The translations under genes and the position numbers were made by a program. The notes beneath the pieces are model-generated. The model was not told the origin of the DNA, searched no databases, and worked only from the letters and a program-made list of their open reading frames with translations. Shown here one piece after another: positions 1 to 10,295 of a stretch of 64,000 bases of DNA (positions are counted from its first letter, which is position 1; every line of letters begins with the position of its first letter). Source of the DNA: JAIOSF01 sp047159865 (lineage in GTDB: Bacteria > Campylobacterota > Campylobacteria > Campylobacterales > Arcobacteraceae); the NCBI RefSeq assembly GCF_047159865.1, contig NZ_AP038804.1, forward strand, positions 806,001 to 870,000, written 5' to 3'.

Positions 1-21
1 CAAACTCTAAATGATATTTAG

Positions 22-29
22 GATAAAAT
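22..29 (+). promoter_or_regulatory. possible alaS -10 element
   Basis: GATAAAAT lies about 30 bases before the alaS start, in an AT-rich leader. Campylobacterota sigma-70 promoters rely mainly on an extended -10, so this is plausible. The window begins just upstream, so the rest of the promoter cannot be seen. Confidence 0.35.
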
Positions 30-59
30 AATACATTAAATAAAATACGGATAAACATA

Positions 60-2621
60 ATGAATATTAGAAATGAATTCTTAGAATTTTTTGTCTCAAA
101 ACAACATGAGATAATCAAAAGCGCGCCATTGGTTCCAGATGATTCAACACTACTTTTTACAAATGCGGGTATGGTACAGTTTAAGGATATTTTCACAGGA
201 GCGATTCCAGCACCTAAGACACCTCGAGCTACTAGCTGCCAACTTTGTGTAAGAGCAGGTGGGAAACATAATGATCTTGAAAATGTAGGATATACAGCAA
301 GACATCACACTTTATTTGAGATGCTTGGAAACTTCTCTTTTGGCGATTATTTCAAAGAAGAAGCAATTGCTAATGCTTGGGAATTTATCACTAAAAATCT
401 TGAACTTCCAGAGGAAAAACTTTGGGTAACAGTACATGATAGTGATGATGAAGCGTTTGAACTTTGGACAAAACATATTTCTAGCGATCGCATCATGAGA
501 TTTGGGGATAAAGACAATTTTTGGTCTATGGGAGACACTGGTGCTTGTGGTCCTTGTAGTGAAATTTTCTATGATCAAGGTGCCGAAAAATTTAATAGCC
601 CTGAAGATAAAATGGGTGGTGAGGGTGATAGATTTTTAGAAATTTGGAATCTTGTATTTATGCAATATGACAGAGATGAACAAGGAAATTTAAATCCACT
701 ACCAAAACCATCTATTGATACAGGTATGGGACTTGAAAGAGTTGTTGCAATCAAAGAGGGTGTTTCAAATAATTTTGATAGTAGCACTTTCCAACCAATC
801 ATCAAAAAAATTGAAAAGATTTGTGATACACAATTAACGCAACAAAATATCGCAAGTTTTAGAGTAATTGCAGATCATGTGAGAACTGTAACATTTATGC
901 TTTCTCAAGGTATTTTATTTGATAAAGTGGGTCGTGGCTATGTTGCGAGAAGAATTCTTCGTCGAGCTGTAAGACATGGGTATTTATTAGGATTTAGAAA
1001 AGCATTTATGACTGAAATAATTGATACTTTATGTGAAATGATGGGTGACTTTTATCCTGAGTTATTAGAGAAAAAAGAGTTTATTCAAGAGCAAGTAAAA
1101 CTTGAAGAAGATAGATTTTTCAAAACTATTTCAAGTGGAATGGAGCTATTTAATGCTGAACTTGAAAATACCAAAGAGATATTTTCTGGGGAAGTTGCAT
1201 TTAACCTTTATGATACTCATGGTTTTCCTCTTGATTTAACAGAAGATATGTTAAGAGAAAAAAATCTACAAGTTGACAATGATACTTTTGATAAATGTAT
1301 GAATCAACAAAAAGCTAAAGCAAAATCTGCATGGAAAGGGAGTGGAGATGATGCTAATGAGGGTGATTTCAAGCAAGTTCTTGATATCGTAGGGATTAAT
1401 AAATTTGTAGGATATACAAATATTAGAACATCGAGTAAAATTATTGCTCTTTTAAACGAGAACTTCAAACAAGTAGAAACACTTTCTAGTGAGTCTATTG
1501 GTTGGGTAATGCTTGATAAAACACCTTTTTATGCTACAAGTGGTGGACAAAATGGTGATGTTGGAGCTTTAGAAGATGGTGATAATATTGCAATAGTAAA
1601 AGAAACAAAAAAATTCTTTGAGATGAATATGTCAAAAGTTGAAGTTTCTAGTAAGTCATCTTTAAAAGTTGGTTCAATTACAGAAGCTGTAGTTGTAAAT
1701 AGAGGAGAAGTTTCAAAACATCATAGTGCTACGCACCTTTTACAAAGTGCTTTAAAGATGGTTTTAGGAGATACAGTATCTCAAGCAGGTAGTTTAAATG
1801 ATGAGAAAAGACTACGGTTTGATTTTACTTATCCAAAAGCGATGACATCTACACAAATTGAAGAGGTGCAAGATTTAGTTAACTCTATGATTGCACGAGG
1901 ATTAAAAGGGAGTGTTGAAGAATTACCTATTGAAGAAGCAAAAACAAAAGGTGCTATTGCTATGTTTGGTGAAAAATATGGTGATAGTGTCAGAGTTGTT
2001 GAGTTTGGAGATGTGAGTGTTGAATTTTGTGGGGGTACACATGTTCAAAATACTGGTGAAATCGGAAGTTTTTACATCACAAAAGAAAGTGGAGTAAGTG
2101 CAGGAGTACGAAGAATAGAAGCGGTAGTTGGTCTTAGTGCTATTGCTTATGTTCAAGATGCTATGAAAAAACTCTCTGCTGTTGAAGCTGAAGTAAAAAA
2201 TAAAGATATCATAGAGGGTATTTCAAAACTTAAAAAACAAATAAAAGACCTAAAAACAGAATTAAAAGTTGCTCATGAAAATGTTGCTACTCCTTTAGAA
2301 GAACTTGATATCAACGGTGTAAAAGTTATAGTTGATATTGTAGAAAATGGTGATATTAAAAAACTTGTAGATGATATGAAAAATGGTCATGATAAAATAG
2401 CAACACTTCTACTTCAAGTCAAAGGTGACAAAGTTATGCTTGTGTCTGGTGTAAAAAATGCGGATGCTAAAGCTGGTGATTGGATTAAAACAATTGCTCC
2501 TATCGTTGGTGGTGGCGGTGGCGGTCGTCCAGACTTTGCTCAAGCTGGTGGGAAAGATGCTAGTAAAATAAAAGAAGCAAAAATAGCTGCTTTAGAATAC
2601 ATCAAAAGTGTATTAAACTAA
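60..2621 (+). CDS. alaS: alanyl-tRNA synthetase
   Basis: Charges tRNA-Ala with alanine in the cytoplasm. The 853-residue length is normal for bacterial AlaS. The class II catalytic core occupies about the first 240 residues. The editing domain carries the zinc-binding HHSATH motif near residue 553 and CGGTH near 657. The C-terminal C-Ala domain ends in a glycine-rich run followed by RPDFAQAGG, which is typical of the family. The ATG has only a weak ribosome binding site. A secreted nuclease-like gene follows after about 20 bases and may be co-transcribed, although the functions are unrelated. Confidence 0.97.
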   Translation: MNIRNEFLEFFVSKQHEIIKSAPLVPDDSTLLFTNAGMVQFKDIFTGAIPAPKTPRATSCQLCVRAGGKHNDLENVGYTARHHTLFEMLGNFSFGDYFKEEAIANAWEFITKNLELPEEKLWVTVHDSDDEAFELWTKHISSDRIMRFGDKDNFWSMGDTGACGPCSEIFYDQGAEKFNSPEDKMGGEGDRFLEIWNLVFMQYDRDEQGNLNPLPKPSIDTGMGLERVVAIKEGVSNNFDSSTFQPIIKKIEKICDTQLTQQNIASFRVIADHVRTVTFMLSQGILFDKVGRGYVARRILRRAVRHGYLLGFRKAFMTEIIDTLCEMMGDFYPELLEKKEFIQEQVKLEEDRFFKTISSGMELFNAELENTKEIFSGEVAFNLYDTHGFPLDLTEDMLREKNLQVDNDTFDKCMNQQKAKAKSAWKGSGDDANEGDFKQVLDIVGINKFVGYTNIRTSSKIIALLNENFKQVETLSSESIGWVMLDKTPFYATSGGQNGDVGALEDGDNIAIVKETKKFFEMNMSKVEVSSKSSLKVGSITEAVVVNRGEVSKHHSATHLLQSALKMVLGDTVSQAGSLNDEKRLRFDFTYPKAMTSTQIEEVQDLVNSMIARGLKGSVEELPIEEAKTKGAIAMFGEKYGDSVRVVEFGDVSVEFCGGTHVQNTGEIGSFYITKESGVSAGVRRIEAVVGLSAIAYVQDAMKKLSAVEAEVKNKDIIEGISKLKKQIKDLKTELKVAHENVATPLEELDINGVKVIVDIVENGDIKKLVDDMKNGHDKIATLLLQVKGDKVMLVSGVKNADAKAGDWIKTIAPIVGGGGGGRPDFAQAGGKDASKIKEAKIAALEYIKSVLN

Positions 2622-2643
2622 GTTATTTTCTTTTTTGATAAAT

Positions 2644-4191
2644 ATGAAATATTTTTTATTTGTATTTATCACTACCTTAAATCTATACGCATTAGATTTT
2701 AAGGTAGCATCTTATAATGTAGAAAACTTTTTTGATCTACATTATGACAAAACAGAATATAAAGAATACAAACCTAATACAAAATCATGGAACAAAAACG
2801 CTTACACTCGTAAACTTCAAAATATCTCCAAGGTGATACAAGATTTAGATGCTGATATCTTAGCTTTACAAGAGATAGAATCACAACGAGCTCTTGATGC
2901 AATAGTAGAAAAAAATCCATATTATAAATACACCAAATTCCTAAAAAATAAGAATTCTGCTATTGGTCTAGCACTTTTAAGTAAATTTCCTATTGTAAAA
3001 TCAGATAATGTAATAGTCGATAAATATGATAAATACTCAAGAGATATACTCAAAGTGACTGTGTCTATTGAAAATAAATCTTTACTACTTTATGTAAACC
3101 ATTGGCGTTCAAAAAAGGCAAAAGAATCACAACGAATTAAATATGCTTTAGCTCTTAAAAAAAATATAGAAAAACTGGATGAATTTGAAGACTATATTAT
3201 ACTAGGTGATTTAAACTCAAACTATAATGAATACCAAACTTTTAAATATGATAAAAAGCTCAATGACACTTTTAATATCACAGGTATCAATCAAATTCTA
3301 AATACAACTATAGATGAAAATTTTGTTCATAAAAACACTTTATTTCAATATGACTTTAAGGTCCATTTCAATACTTGGCTAGAAGTAGAATCATACAATA
3401 GATTTAGTGCTAAATTTAAACAGCATAATAATACTCCTGATAACATCATACTTTCAAAAGGATTGTTTGATAACAGAAACATCTCGTATATCAATAAAAG
3501 TTTTAATGTATTTAAGCCAAAGTATTTATATAATAAAAATAAAATAATACGATGGAATAAGTCAAAAAAAACTGGATATTCTGATCATCTTCCTATATTT
3601 GCATTATTTTCCACTACTACACAAAAGTACAATTTCCAAGATACAAAAACTGTTGATACAGAAAATATAAACTCTATCCATCATCTTTATAATATTGAAC
3701 AAATATCAAACTATTTATTAAAAGATGTTATAGTTATTTATATAGCAAAAAATGTAGCTATAATAAAACAAAAAAAAGATAGAAAAGCTATTTTAGTATT
3801 TGGGTCGACAATAAATAGTTTGCAATTAGGCTATAAATATAATTTTCGTGTTGACAAAATAGATACCTATTTTGGACTTAAAGAGATTATTCAAATTTCA
3901 AATATCATTAAAAAAGAAAAAATAGATAATTTTGAAGAGTATTATATAGATGGGAATAGTATAGATCTAAAAGATACACAATATCTCAACAACATAGTAT
4001 ACAATTTAAAAGGAATATATACTAAGAACTATCTTTATTTTGGAACTAAAAAAATACGATTATATTTCAAAAAAGGAATAAAAAAACCAGAAGATAAGAC
4101 AAAAATCTTAATCACTTCTGGTCATTTAAGTATTTACAAATCCTCTATTCAAATAGTTTTACATAAAGAAAGCGATTTTATCCAATACTAG
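2644..4191 (+). CDS. secreted endonuclease/exonuclease/phosphatase family protein
   Basis: About 515 residues with an N-terminal signal peptide (MKYFLFVFITTLNLYA). The first ~320 residues are an EEP (DNase I-like) domain. Visible motifs are ASYNVENFFD, LQEIES (metal-binding Glu), VNHWRSK, LGDLNSN and SDHLPIF (catalytic Asp-His). The family cleaves phosphodiesters in nucleic acids or phospholipids, and the substrate here is unknown. The C-terminal ~190 residues are not recognised and may be an OB-like binding domain. I chose the ATG at 2644 over the in-frame TTG at 2635 because it gives a clean signal peptide. Neither has a strong ribosome binding site. Confidence 0.8.
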   Translation: MKYFLFVFITTLNLYALDFKVASYNVENFFDLHYDKTEYKEYKPNTKSWNKNAYTRKLQNISKVIQDLDADILALQEIESQRALDAIVEKNPYYKYTKFLKNKNSAIGLALLSKFPIVKSDNVIVDKYDKYSRDILKVTVSIENKSLLLYVNHWRSKKAKESQRIKYALALKKNIEKLDEFEDYIILGDLNSNYNEYQTFKYDKKLNDTFNITGINQILNTTIDENFVHKNTLFQYDFKVHFNTWLEVESYNRFSAKFKQHNNTPDNIILSKGLFDNRNISYINKSFNVFKPKYLYNKNKIIRWNKSKKTGYSDHLPIFALFSTTTQKYNFQDTKTVDTENINSIHHLYNIEQISNYLLKDVIVIYIAKNVAIIKQKKDRKAILVFGSTINSLQLGYKYNFRVDKIDTYFGLKEIIQISNIIKKEKIDNFEEYYIDGNSIDLKDTQYLNNIVYNLKGIYTKNYLYFGTKKIRLYFKKGIKKPEDKTKILITSGHLSIYKSSIQIVLHKESDFIQY

Positions 4192-4195
4192 AATT

Positions 4196-5110
4196 TTATT
4201 TAGTTCCAATTATACTAGAAACTAGTCTATATAAAGTAGGTACATCTGTTTTTCCTACAAAACCATCAATACCGATTCGATTCATTTTATCTTTAACCGC
4301 ATCAGTAGTCATACTTGAATTTACAATAACAGGTATATGGTTGTAGATTTGAGTTTCTTTAATATATTTTGCAACCTGATAACCATCAGTTCCTGGCATC
4401 TCAATATCTGTTATAACTACACCAATTTTACTAGGATCACCTATCTCTTCAAGTCTATCTAAAAGATCTCCCCCATTTACAGACATAATGTAATTAGCTT
4501 TAGCCTTCTTCATAAACTGAATCATAACTTCTCTTGCTACAGCACTATCTTCTGCAATCAAGATAATTTTTTCATCATTTAATGGTCGTGTTATATATCT
4601 TTCTAAATCACTTGCATTTATATCAGTCCATCCAATATCTGAAAGTAATTGTTCTGCATTAAATACCGTACATAAATTATCTTTTTTATCAATCTCAACA
4701 TAAGTTGTGTATGTTACTTTAGAATTTTGGTTTTCAGAATTTATAAGCTCTGCAGTGGTTTTTTCTACAATATTTACCATATCTTTTACTAAAAATCCAA
4801 CTTGTTTATGATTAAACTCACAAAAAATAATAAGCTTATATTCATTCACAGGTAAAGACTCATAACCTAACCATCTATCAAGATTAATTAATGTTATAGG
4901 CTCACCTCTAATAGTTGCTATGCCTTGTATAACATCTGTATCAGTTGGAGTATCTGTTATAGTTATCTCTTCAGTGATTATAAATGCTTTAATCTTTGCA
5001 ATATTAATAGCGTACATCTCTCCATGTCCAGTATAAAAAACTGCTAGTTGCTGTACATTACGAAGGTGTGCTTGCGTTAACTGTTCTACACTATCACTAA
5101 TTCCACTCAT
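4196..5110 (-). CDS. cheV: chemotaxis protein CheV (CheW-REC)
   Basis: A coupling protein of the chemoreceptor arrays. An N-terminal CheW-like domain (about residues 15-165) is joined to a C-terminal receiver domain (about 178-304). The receiver shows the acidic pocket (ILIAED), the phospho-acceptor in VVITDIEMPG and the conserved Lys in GKTD. CheV proteins link receptors to CheA and adapt signalling through phosphorylation; Campylobacterota commonly have one or more. It converges with the upstream nuclease-like gene, with only four bases between stops. A good AGGA ribosome binding site precedes the ATG. Confidence 0.92.
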   Translation of the reverse strand: MSGISDSVEQLTQAHLRNVQQLAVFYTGHGEMYAINIAKIKAFIITEEITITDTPTDTDVIQGIATIRGEPITLINLDRWLGYESLPVNEYKLIIFCEFNHKQVGFLVKDMVNIVEKTTAELINSENQNSKVTYTTYVEIDKKDNLCTVFNAEQLLSDIGWTDINASDLERYITRPLNDEKIILIAEDSAVAREVMIQFMKKAKANYIMSVNGGDLLDRLEEIGDPSKIGVVITDIEMPGTDGYQVAKYIKETQIYNHIPVIVNSSMTTDAVKDKMNRIGIDGFVGKTDVPTLYRLVSSIIGTK

Positions 5111-5136
5111 AGAAATCCTTTTAAAGTAAGTTTGAA

Positions 5137-5793
5137 CTATTTTATCTGTTTTTCACTTAATATTTTTTTAATTGCTATACTACACATAGTAAGTCCAAAA
5201 GCTCCGGTTACTCCTATAAAACTTCCTAATTCTTTACAATTTGGATTTTCACTACTAAAGACTACTTTAAAACTTTTTCTAAATCTATCTTTTTTTAACA
5301 TATCTCGAATTTTTCTCGCAAATGGATCGTTATATGTTTTGAAAATATTGATATATTCAATTTTTGTAGGATCAAATCTTTTTGCACTTCCCGTTGTAGA
5401 GATAAGTTTTTTATGATATTTTTTGATTAATTCTACTTTCATAGGAATATCATCAATAGCATCTAAAATAAGGTCATATGAGCTCATATCAAAATTCTCT
5501 AGCCAATCTTTATCTACTTTTTGATTGATAGCTGTAACCTCTGGATATAAACTTTTTAAATGTTCTACTTTTACACTACCTATAGCACCTGGTGTTTCAC
5601 TTCCTAATTGTCTGTTTTGATTCGATTCTTCATATACATCATAATCTACAATTGTTATATTCGTTAACCCCGTACGATATAATCCAGCTAAGGCAAAACT
5701 ACCTACTCCTCCGACACCTAATAATATTACTTTTGCATTTTGTAAAACTTCAAAGTCACTTCCAAATAATTTTTTACTTCTACTATATTTCAC
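5137..5793 (-). CDS. tcdA: ThiF/MoeB-fold protein, probable tRNA threonylcarbamoyladenosine dehydratase
   Basis: A 218-residue E1-like adenylating enzyme. The Rossmann nucleotide site reads GVGGVGSFA, followed by VDYDVYEESNQNRQ with the Arg and Asn that contact ATP in this family. A later LDAIDD strand is also typical. TcdA (CsdL) converts t6A37 of tRNA to its cyclic form; this is the usual ThiF-fold protein in this position. It is shorter than the ~268-residue E. coli enzyme, mainly at the C-terminus. The start is GTG at 5793, preceded by AAAGGAG. Another ThiF-type role (ThiF or MoeB) is possible, but no thiamine or molybdopterin partner is adjacent. Confidence 0.75.
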   Translation of the reverse strand: MKYSRSKKLFGSDFEVLQNAKVILLGVGGVGSFALAGLYRTGLTNITIVDYDVYEESNQNRQLGSETPGAIGSVKVEHLKSLYPEVTAINQKVDKDWLENFDMSSYDLILDAIDDIPMKVELIKKYHKKLISTTGSAKRFDPTKIEYINIFKTYNDPFARKIRDMLKKDRFRKSFKVVFSSENPNCKELGSFIGVTGAFGLTMCSIAIKKILSEKQIK

Positions 5794-5804
5794 TTTATTC
5801 TCCT

Positions 5805-7067
5805 TTATATGTTATTGTTGAAATTTTGTTTATTTTTATTTATATAACGCATTAATAATAAGGTATAAATAAAAGTACTTAATAAAACATTTCCTAATAC
5901 GATTGCATTAAATATCTCTTTATATATAAAACCTTCAGGAAGAGAATGTACCATAATAATCGCCAAAGCACCCTTTGTTCCTGAATATGTTAAAGCAACT
6001 GTCCACTTAAATGATAAATTAAGTTTCCATGTCATCAAACTTATGAAAAATAATCGTATGATAGTTGTTAGTACAAATACTATAATTATCTCTTTTAAGT
6101 ATTCTAGTAAAAAAAATAAGTCAATAATATTTGCAACCATAACAAAAACAACAGCATTTGCAAAAACACCAATATATTCTGACTCTTTTTTATACTCTCT
6201 ATAATGTTTTTTTGTCAAGGTAGGACTTTGTTTTACTAGATGAAATAATGATGGGCTAGAATATTCGTTTTTTCTAAAAATAAATTTCTTATGTATAAAT
6301 TCATTTTTTACTAGATACTTAAAAGTTAAAACAGCGCTCACTATAGATAAAATTCCAGCAATTTTAAAATGTTCAGCAATTAAAAAAGAGACAACAACAA
6401 TTAAATATATCACTATAAGTTGATCAAAAGAGTTTCTTAAAATTTTCATTATAAAGTAACCTATACAAGCTACAAACAGACCTATTATTGTTGAAAGAAA
6501 TAACACTTTTAAAAGAGTGATATTAAGTTCAATTAAAGTAAGTGAATCACCACTTATCATAGGCATAGCAATAAAATAAAATATAATTAAAGCTGTAACA
6601 TCATTAAATAGTGATTCAGATTCTGCATAAATTTTTAACTTATAAGGAAGTGTAAATTTGGACATAATACTTGTAACAGTTATAGCATCTGTCGCCATAA
6701 GCATAGAAAATAAAGCTATCAGCATTCCTATTGTTAATTGATATTCAGGAAGAAGATATGGGGTTACAAAGAGTGCAATTCCTATAGACCCTATAACCGC
6801 AAAAAATGCCAAATATAGAATCTCTTTATAATGTATTTTTAGTTCATGAGCTGAAATATTCAAAATATCAGGTAAAAGAATAATAGGTAACATTAAATAT
6901 AAAATCTCATCAAATTCAGCTGAAGATAAAGAAAAAATATGAGGAAAAAAATATGATAAAAGAAATGATAAAACAATTAAACTAAGTGTTGTTGGTATTT
7001 TTGTATGATTTTCAATCACTCGTGAAAGTAAAATAAAAACTAACAATATCGTTAATAACAATAACAC
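5805..7067 (-). CDS. CPA1-type sodium/proton antiporter
   Basis: A 420-residue polytopic membrane protein with about 12 hydrophobic segments. The pattern matches Na+/H+ exchanger (NhaP-like, CPA1) proteins, including MATDAITVTSIM, which corresponds to the conserved acidic ion-binding helix, and ESLFNDVTALI, the family ES-FND motif. Predicted role is exchange of Na+ or K+ for protons across the inner membrane in pH and salt homeostasis. The start is GTG at 7067, with AGGA eight bases upstream. tcdA follows 11 bases later on the same strand. Confidence 0.88.
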   Translation of the reverse strand: MLLLLTILLVFILLSRVIENHTKIPTTLSLIVLSFLLSYFFPHIFSLSSAEFDEILYLMLPIILLPDILNISAHELKIHYKEILYLAFFAVIGSIGIALFVTPYLLPEYQLTIGMLIALFSMLMATDAITVTSIMSKFTLPYKLKIYAESESLFNDVTALIIFYFIAMPMISGDSLTLIELNITLLKVLFLSTIIGLFVACIGYFIMKILRNSFDQLIVIYLIVVVSFLIAEHFKIAGILSIVSAVLTFKYLVKNEFIHKKFIFRKNEYSSPSLFHLVKQSPTLTKKHYREYKKESEYIGVFANAVVFVMVANIIDLFFLLEYLKEIIIVFVLTTIIRLFFISLMTWKLNLSFKWTVALTYSGTKGALAIIMVHSLPEGFIYKEIFNAIVLGNVLLSTFIYTLLLMRYINKNKQNFNNNI

Positions 7068-7078
7068 TTAGGTATCCT

Positions 7079-8029
7079 TTAGTATACTAGCCCTTCTTTG
7101 AGAAGTTCCTTTTTAATATTATACATTTGTCTATGTTTATTGTTACACCATGATGGAGATAAAAGTGTACTATCACTTATACCTGCTGTTATTCGAGACA
7201 ATGATATAGAATCAGGTATCATTTTAATCGCTTTAACTAGTGTATCAATATATTCTTCTTCACTAATAGGCTCAAATCTTCCCTTCCTATATTCATTTGT
7301 CAGAAGTGTATTTTTTACAACATATAAAGGATGAATTTTAATAGAATCTACACCCATTTTTATAGTTTCTTCTACACCTTTTAGCATCATCTCTTGATTT
7401 TCATCAGGAAGACCAAACACTAAATGACCACATACAAGTAAATTTCTTTTTTTTGTCTTTCCAATCCACTCTTGAATATTGGCAAAATCATGTCCACGAT
7501 TTATTTTTAAAAGTGTTTCGTCATATACAGACTGAATCCCATACTCAAGCCATACCTCTTTTGTTTTTGCAATCTCTTCAAGATAATCTAAAGTTTCATC
7601 CGTTATACAATCTGTTCTTGTACCAATACTTAAACCAATCACATCATCAAAACCCAAAGCTTTAGTATACAACGCTTTTAATGTATCAAGTGGAGCATAA
7701 GTATTTGTAAACGATTGGAAATACACAATAAACTTTTTTGCACCAAATTTGTTTTGTAATCTCTCTTTAGTAGCGTCAAATTGCATTTTTAATTGTAACA
7801 GCTGTTTATCTAAATAAGGATTTTCTTTACTAAAAAGATTTAATTTAAACTTTGATTTATCTACTTGATTTGGAGAAAAAGACTCATTTTCACAGAAACT
7901 ACAACCACCTTTAGCGACTGTACCATCTATGTTTGGACAAGTAAATCCAGAGATACTGATGGGAACTTTATAAACTTTTTCACCATATTTTTTTTTCCAA
8001 TATCTACCGATCGTTTCTATATTTTTCAT
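7079..8029 (-). CDS. YhcC-family radical SAM protein (TIGR01212)
   Basis: A 316-residue radical SAM enzyme. The cluster-binding cysteines are in the N-terminal stretch CPNIDGTVAKGGCSFC, which has the long first spacing characteristic of the YhcC/TIGR01212 family rather than the usual CxxxCxxC. Later segments (LEYGIQSVYDETL, HLVFGLPDE) resemble the SAM and barrel motifs of this family. The substrate is not established. The gene lies between purF and the antiporter on the minus strand with short gaps, consistent with a polycistronic transcript. Confidence 0.88.
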   Translation of the reverse strand: MKNIETIGRYWKKKYGEKVYKVPISISGFTCPNIDGTVAKGGCSFCENESFSPNQVDKSKFKLNLFSKENPYLDKQLLQLKMQFDATKERLQNKFGAKKFIVYFQSFTNTYAPLDTLKALYTKALGFDDVIGLSIGTRTDCITDETLDYLEEIAKTKEVWLEYGIQSVYDETLLKINRGHDFANIQEWIGKTKKRNLLVCGHLVFGLPDENQEMMLKGVEETIKMGVDSIKIHPLYVVKNTLLTNEYRKGRFEPISEEEYIDTLVKAIKMIPDSISLSRITAGISDSTLLSPSWCNNKHRQMYNIKKELLKEGLVY

Positions 8030-8045
8030 TTTTTATGTTTTATTC

Positions 8046-9398
8046 CTACGCGATAAAATAATCGCCATCAAAACTAACCATCGAATAATTTCTATCTTTA
8101 CCTAGAGAACTTTTTAAGTCGTCTATAGAGAGATATTTTAATGAATCAGCTTCTATATATTTTTGTACTTCCTGGGGAGTTTTCATAGCATTTATTAACT
8201 CCTCTTTTGTTGGAGTATCAATACCATAATAACAAGGATGCTTAATCATAGGTGAAGCTACTCTAAAATGTACTTCAGCTGCACCTGCATCTTTCAGCAT
8301 TCTTACTATTCTTTTACTTGTTGTTCCTCTTACGATACTGTCATCAATTACTACAAGTTTTTTACCCTCTATCAATGATTTCATTGGGCTTAATTTCATT
8401 TTAACTTTCATATTTCTCATCGCTTGAGTTGGTTCGATAAATGTTCTTCCAACATAATGATTTCTTATGATTCCTAGTTCAAAAGGGATTCCTGAAGCTT
8501 TTGCATAACCTAAAGCAGAAAGAACCCCACTATCTGGTACAGGAATAACCATATCAGCATCAAGTAAATCTTTATCGTGCATAGCTAGAGCTTTTCCCAT
8601 CTCTTCTCTAACAGCATATACATTTTTACCATCAATAACACTATCTGGTCGTGCAAAATAGATATATTCAAAAGCACATGGTCTAAACTCTTTTGTTTCA
8701 TCTAACATAATAGACTCAGGCTCAGCATGATCTTGACTAAAAATAAGCATCTCTCCTGGTTTTACATCTCTTACAAATTCAGCATCAACAAGATCAAAAC
8801 AACAAGTTTCACTAGCAATTATAAATCCACCAGATTTTAATTTACCAATACTTAATGGTCGAATTCCATGAGGATCTCTTACGACAAATAATTTACTTCT
8901 ACTTTGAATGATAAAGTTATATGCACCTTTTAGTTTTGTAAGTGATTTTGTGATTCTATCTCGTAATTTATTTTGACTAGATTTTGCTATAAGGTGAATT
9001 AAGTTTTCAGTATCCATACCTGTTTGAAAAATTGAACCATCATCTATAAGTCTGTTTCTTACTACATCTTTGTTGACTAAGTTTCCATTATGAACAATAG
9101 AGATTTCACCTAGTTTATATTTTGCCTGAATAGGTTGTGCATCTAAAACACTATCACTTCCTGCTGTTGAGTATCTATTATGACCTATTGCCATATCACC
9201 TTGCAATAGTTTAAATGCATTTTCATCAAATACATCTCTGACAAAACCTTGCCCTTTTACTGTAACAATTTTTTTACAGTCTGAACCACCAGCACTTATA
9301 CCAGTTGCCTCATGACCTCTATGTTGCATCGCAAATAAAGCAGCTGAAGCTAACTTCGCCGCGTCGTCGTTTCCAAATATTCCTACTACTGCACACAT
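8046..9398 (-). CDS. purF: amidophosphoribosyltransferase
   Basis: Catalyses the first committed step of purine synthesis, glutamine plus PRPP to phosphoribosylamine. The 450-residue protein begins Met-Cys, so removal of Met exposes the catalytic N-terminal cysteine of the class II glutaminase domain. MQHRGHEATG and GHNRYSTAG are glutaminase motifs. The C-terminal phosphoribosyltransferase domain has the PRPP loop VVIDDSIVRGTTS. It starts one base after the dapB stop on the same strand, so the two are probably translated from one message. Confidence 0.97.
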   Translation of the reverse strand: MCAVVGIFGNDDAAKLASAALFAMQHRGHEATGISAGGSDCKKIVTVKGQGFVRDVFDENAFKLLQGDMAIGHNRYSTAGSDSVLDAQPIQAKYKLGEISIVHNGNLVNKDVVRNRLIDDGSIFQTGMDTENLIHLIAKSSQNKLRDRITKSLTKLKGAYNFIIQSRSKLFVVRDPHGIRPLSIGKLKSGGFIIASETCCFDLVDAEFVRDVKPGEMLIFSQDHAEPESIMLDETKEFRPCAFEYIYFARPDSVIDGKNVYAVREEMGKALAMHDKDLLDADMVIPVPDSGVLSALGYAKASGIPFELGIIRNHYVGRTFIEPTQAMRNMKVKMKLSPMKSLIEGKKLVVIDDSIVRGTTSKRIVRMLKDAGAAEVHFRVASPMIKHPCYYGIDTPTKEELINAMKTPQEVQKYIEADSLKYLSIDDLKSSLGKDRNYSMVSFDGDYFIA

Positions 9399-9399
9399 A

Positions 9400-10176
9400 T
9401 TAAAGTCCTAAACAATCATTTATACTATATAAACCAACTTCTTGATTTACTAGCCATTTTCCAGCTTTTATAGCACCTTTGCTAAATGTATTTCTAGCAG
9501 TCGCAGTATGGTTTAACTCAATAAACTCTCCATCGTTATAAAACCCAGCTGTATGACGACCAACAATATCACCACCTCTTAAACTCATAACAGCAATCTC
9601 GTCTTTTGTTCTTGCCCCAATAATTCCATCTCTTCCTGAAATTCGAACATTATCAAGGTCAAGTCCTCTTGCATCAGCTGCATGTTCTGCTAAAGTCAAA
9701 GCTGTACCACTTGGAGAGTCAACTTTATGTCTATGATGCTGTTCTACAATTTCGCAATCAAAATCAGATAATGTTTTAGAAGCCAGAGCTACTAGTTTAT
9801 TTAAAACAGCAACCCCCAAACTCATATTTGTAGCATAAAGAATTGGTACTATTTTACTAGCTTCTATTAAAAGATTTTTTTGGTGTTCATTAAATCCTGT
9901 AGTTGCAATTACTAAAGGTTTTCCTTTTTGATTTTGCACAACTGCTGATAACAACTCTTCAGTTGCACTTGGAACAGAAAAATCAATAACTACTTCTGAC
10001 GCATCTAAAAGTGTCTGCATATCATTTGTTACTACTGTGTTTTCTGGTACAGTTTTTGTTAATTTATTGAAAACATGAACACTGCTTACACAAGCATTTT
10101 CATCATTTTCTAAATCATCTATGAGCAAAGAACCAACCCTACCCGTACTTCCTAAAATTCCAACTTTTAACATCAT
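9400..10176 (-). CDS. dapB: 4-hydroxy-tetrahydrodipicolinate reductase
   Basis: Reduces hydroxy-tetrahydrodipicolinate in lysine and meso-diaminopimelate synthesis, feeding peptidoglycan. The 258-residue protein has the N-terminal NAD(P) motif GILGSTGRVG, the ATTGF segment, the catalytic EQHHRHKVDSPSGTA signature, and a C-terminal NHTATAR segment. Two ATGs are adjacent, at 10176 and 10173. With AGGA upstream, the second gives the better spacing and the start MLKVGILG. It leads directly into purF. Confidence 0.96.
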   Translation of the reverse strand: MMLKVGILGSTGRVGSLLIDDLENDENACVSSVHVFNKLTKTVPENTVVTNDMQTLLDASEVVIDFSVPSATEELLSAVVQNQKGKPLVIATTGFNEHQKNLLIEASKIVPILYATNMSLGVAVLNKLVALASKTLSDFDCEIVEQHHRHKVDSPSGTALTLAEHAADARGLDLDNVRISGRDGIIGARTKDEIAVMSLRGGDIVGRHTAGFYNDGEFIELNHTATARNTFSKGAIKAGKWLVNQEVGLYSINDCLGL

Positions 10177-10295
10177 AATATCCTAAGATTTAATTTAATT
10201 AATCGCATTATACCCTTTTAGTTTTAAAGTAACTTAGTATAGGTTTTTGTTACCTCTATAGTTTTATATTGGTTTAAATTATTGTCTCAAAAGAA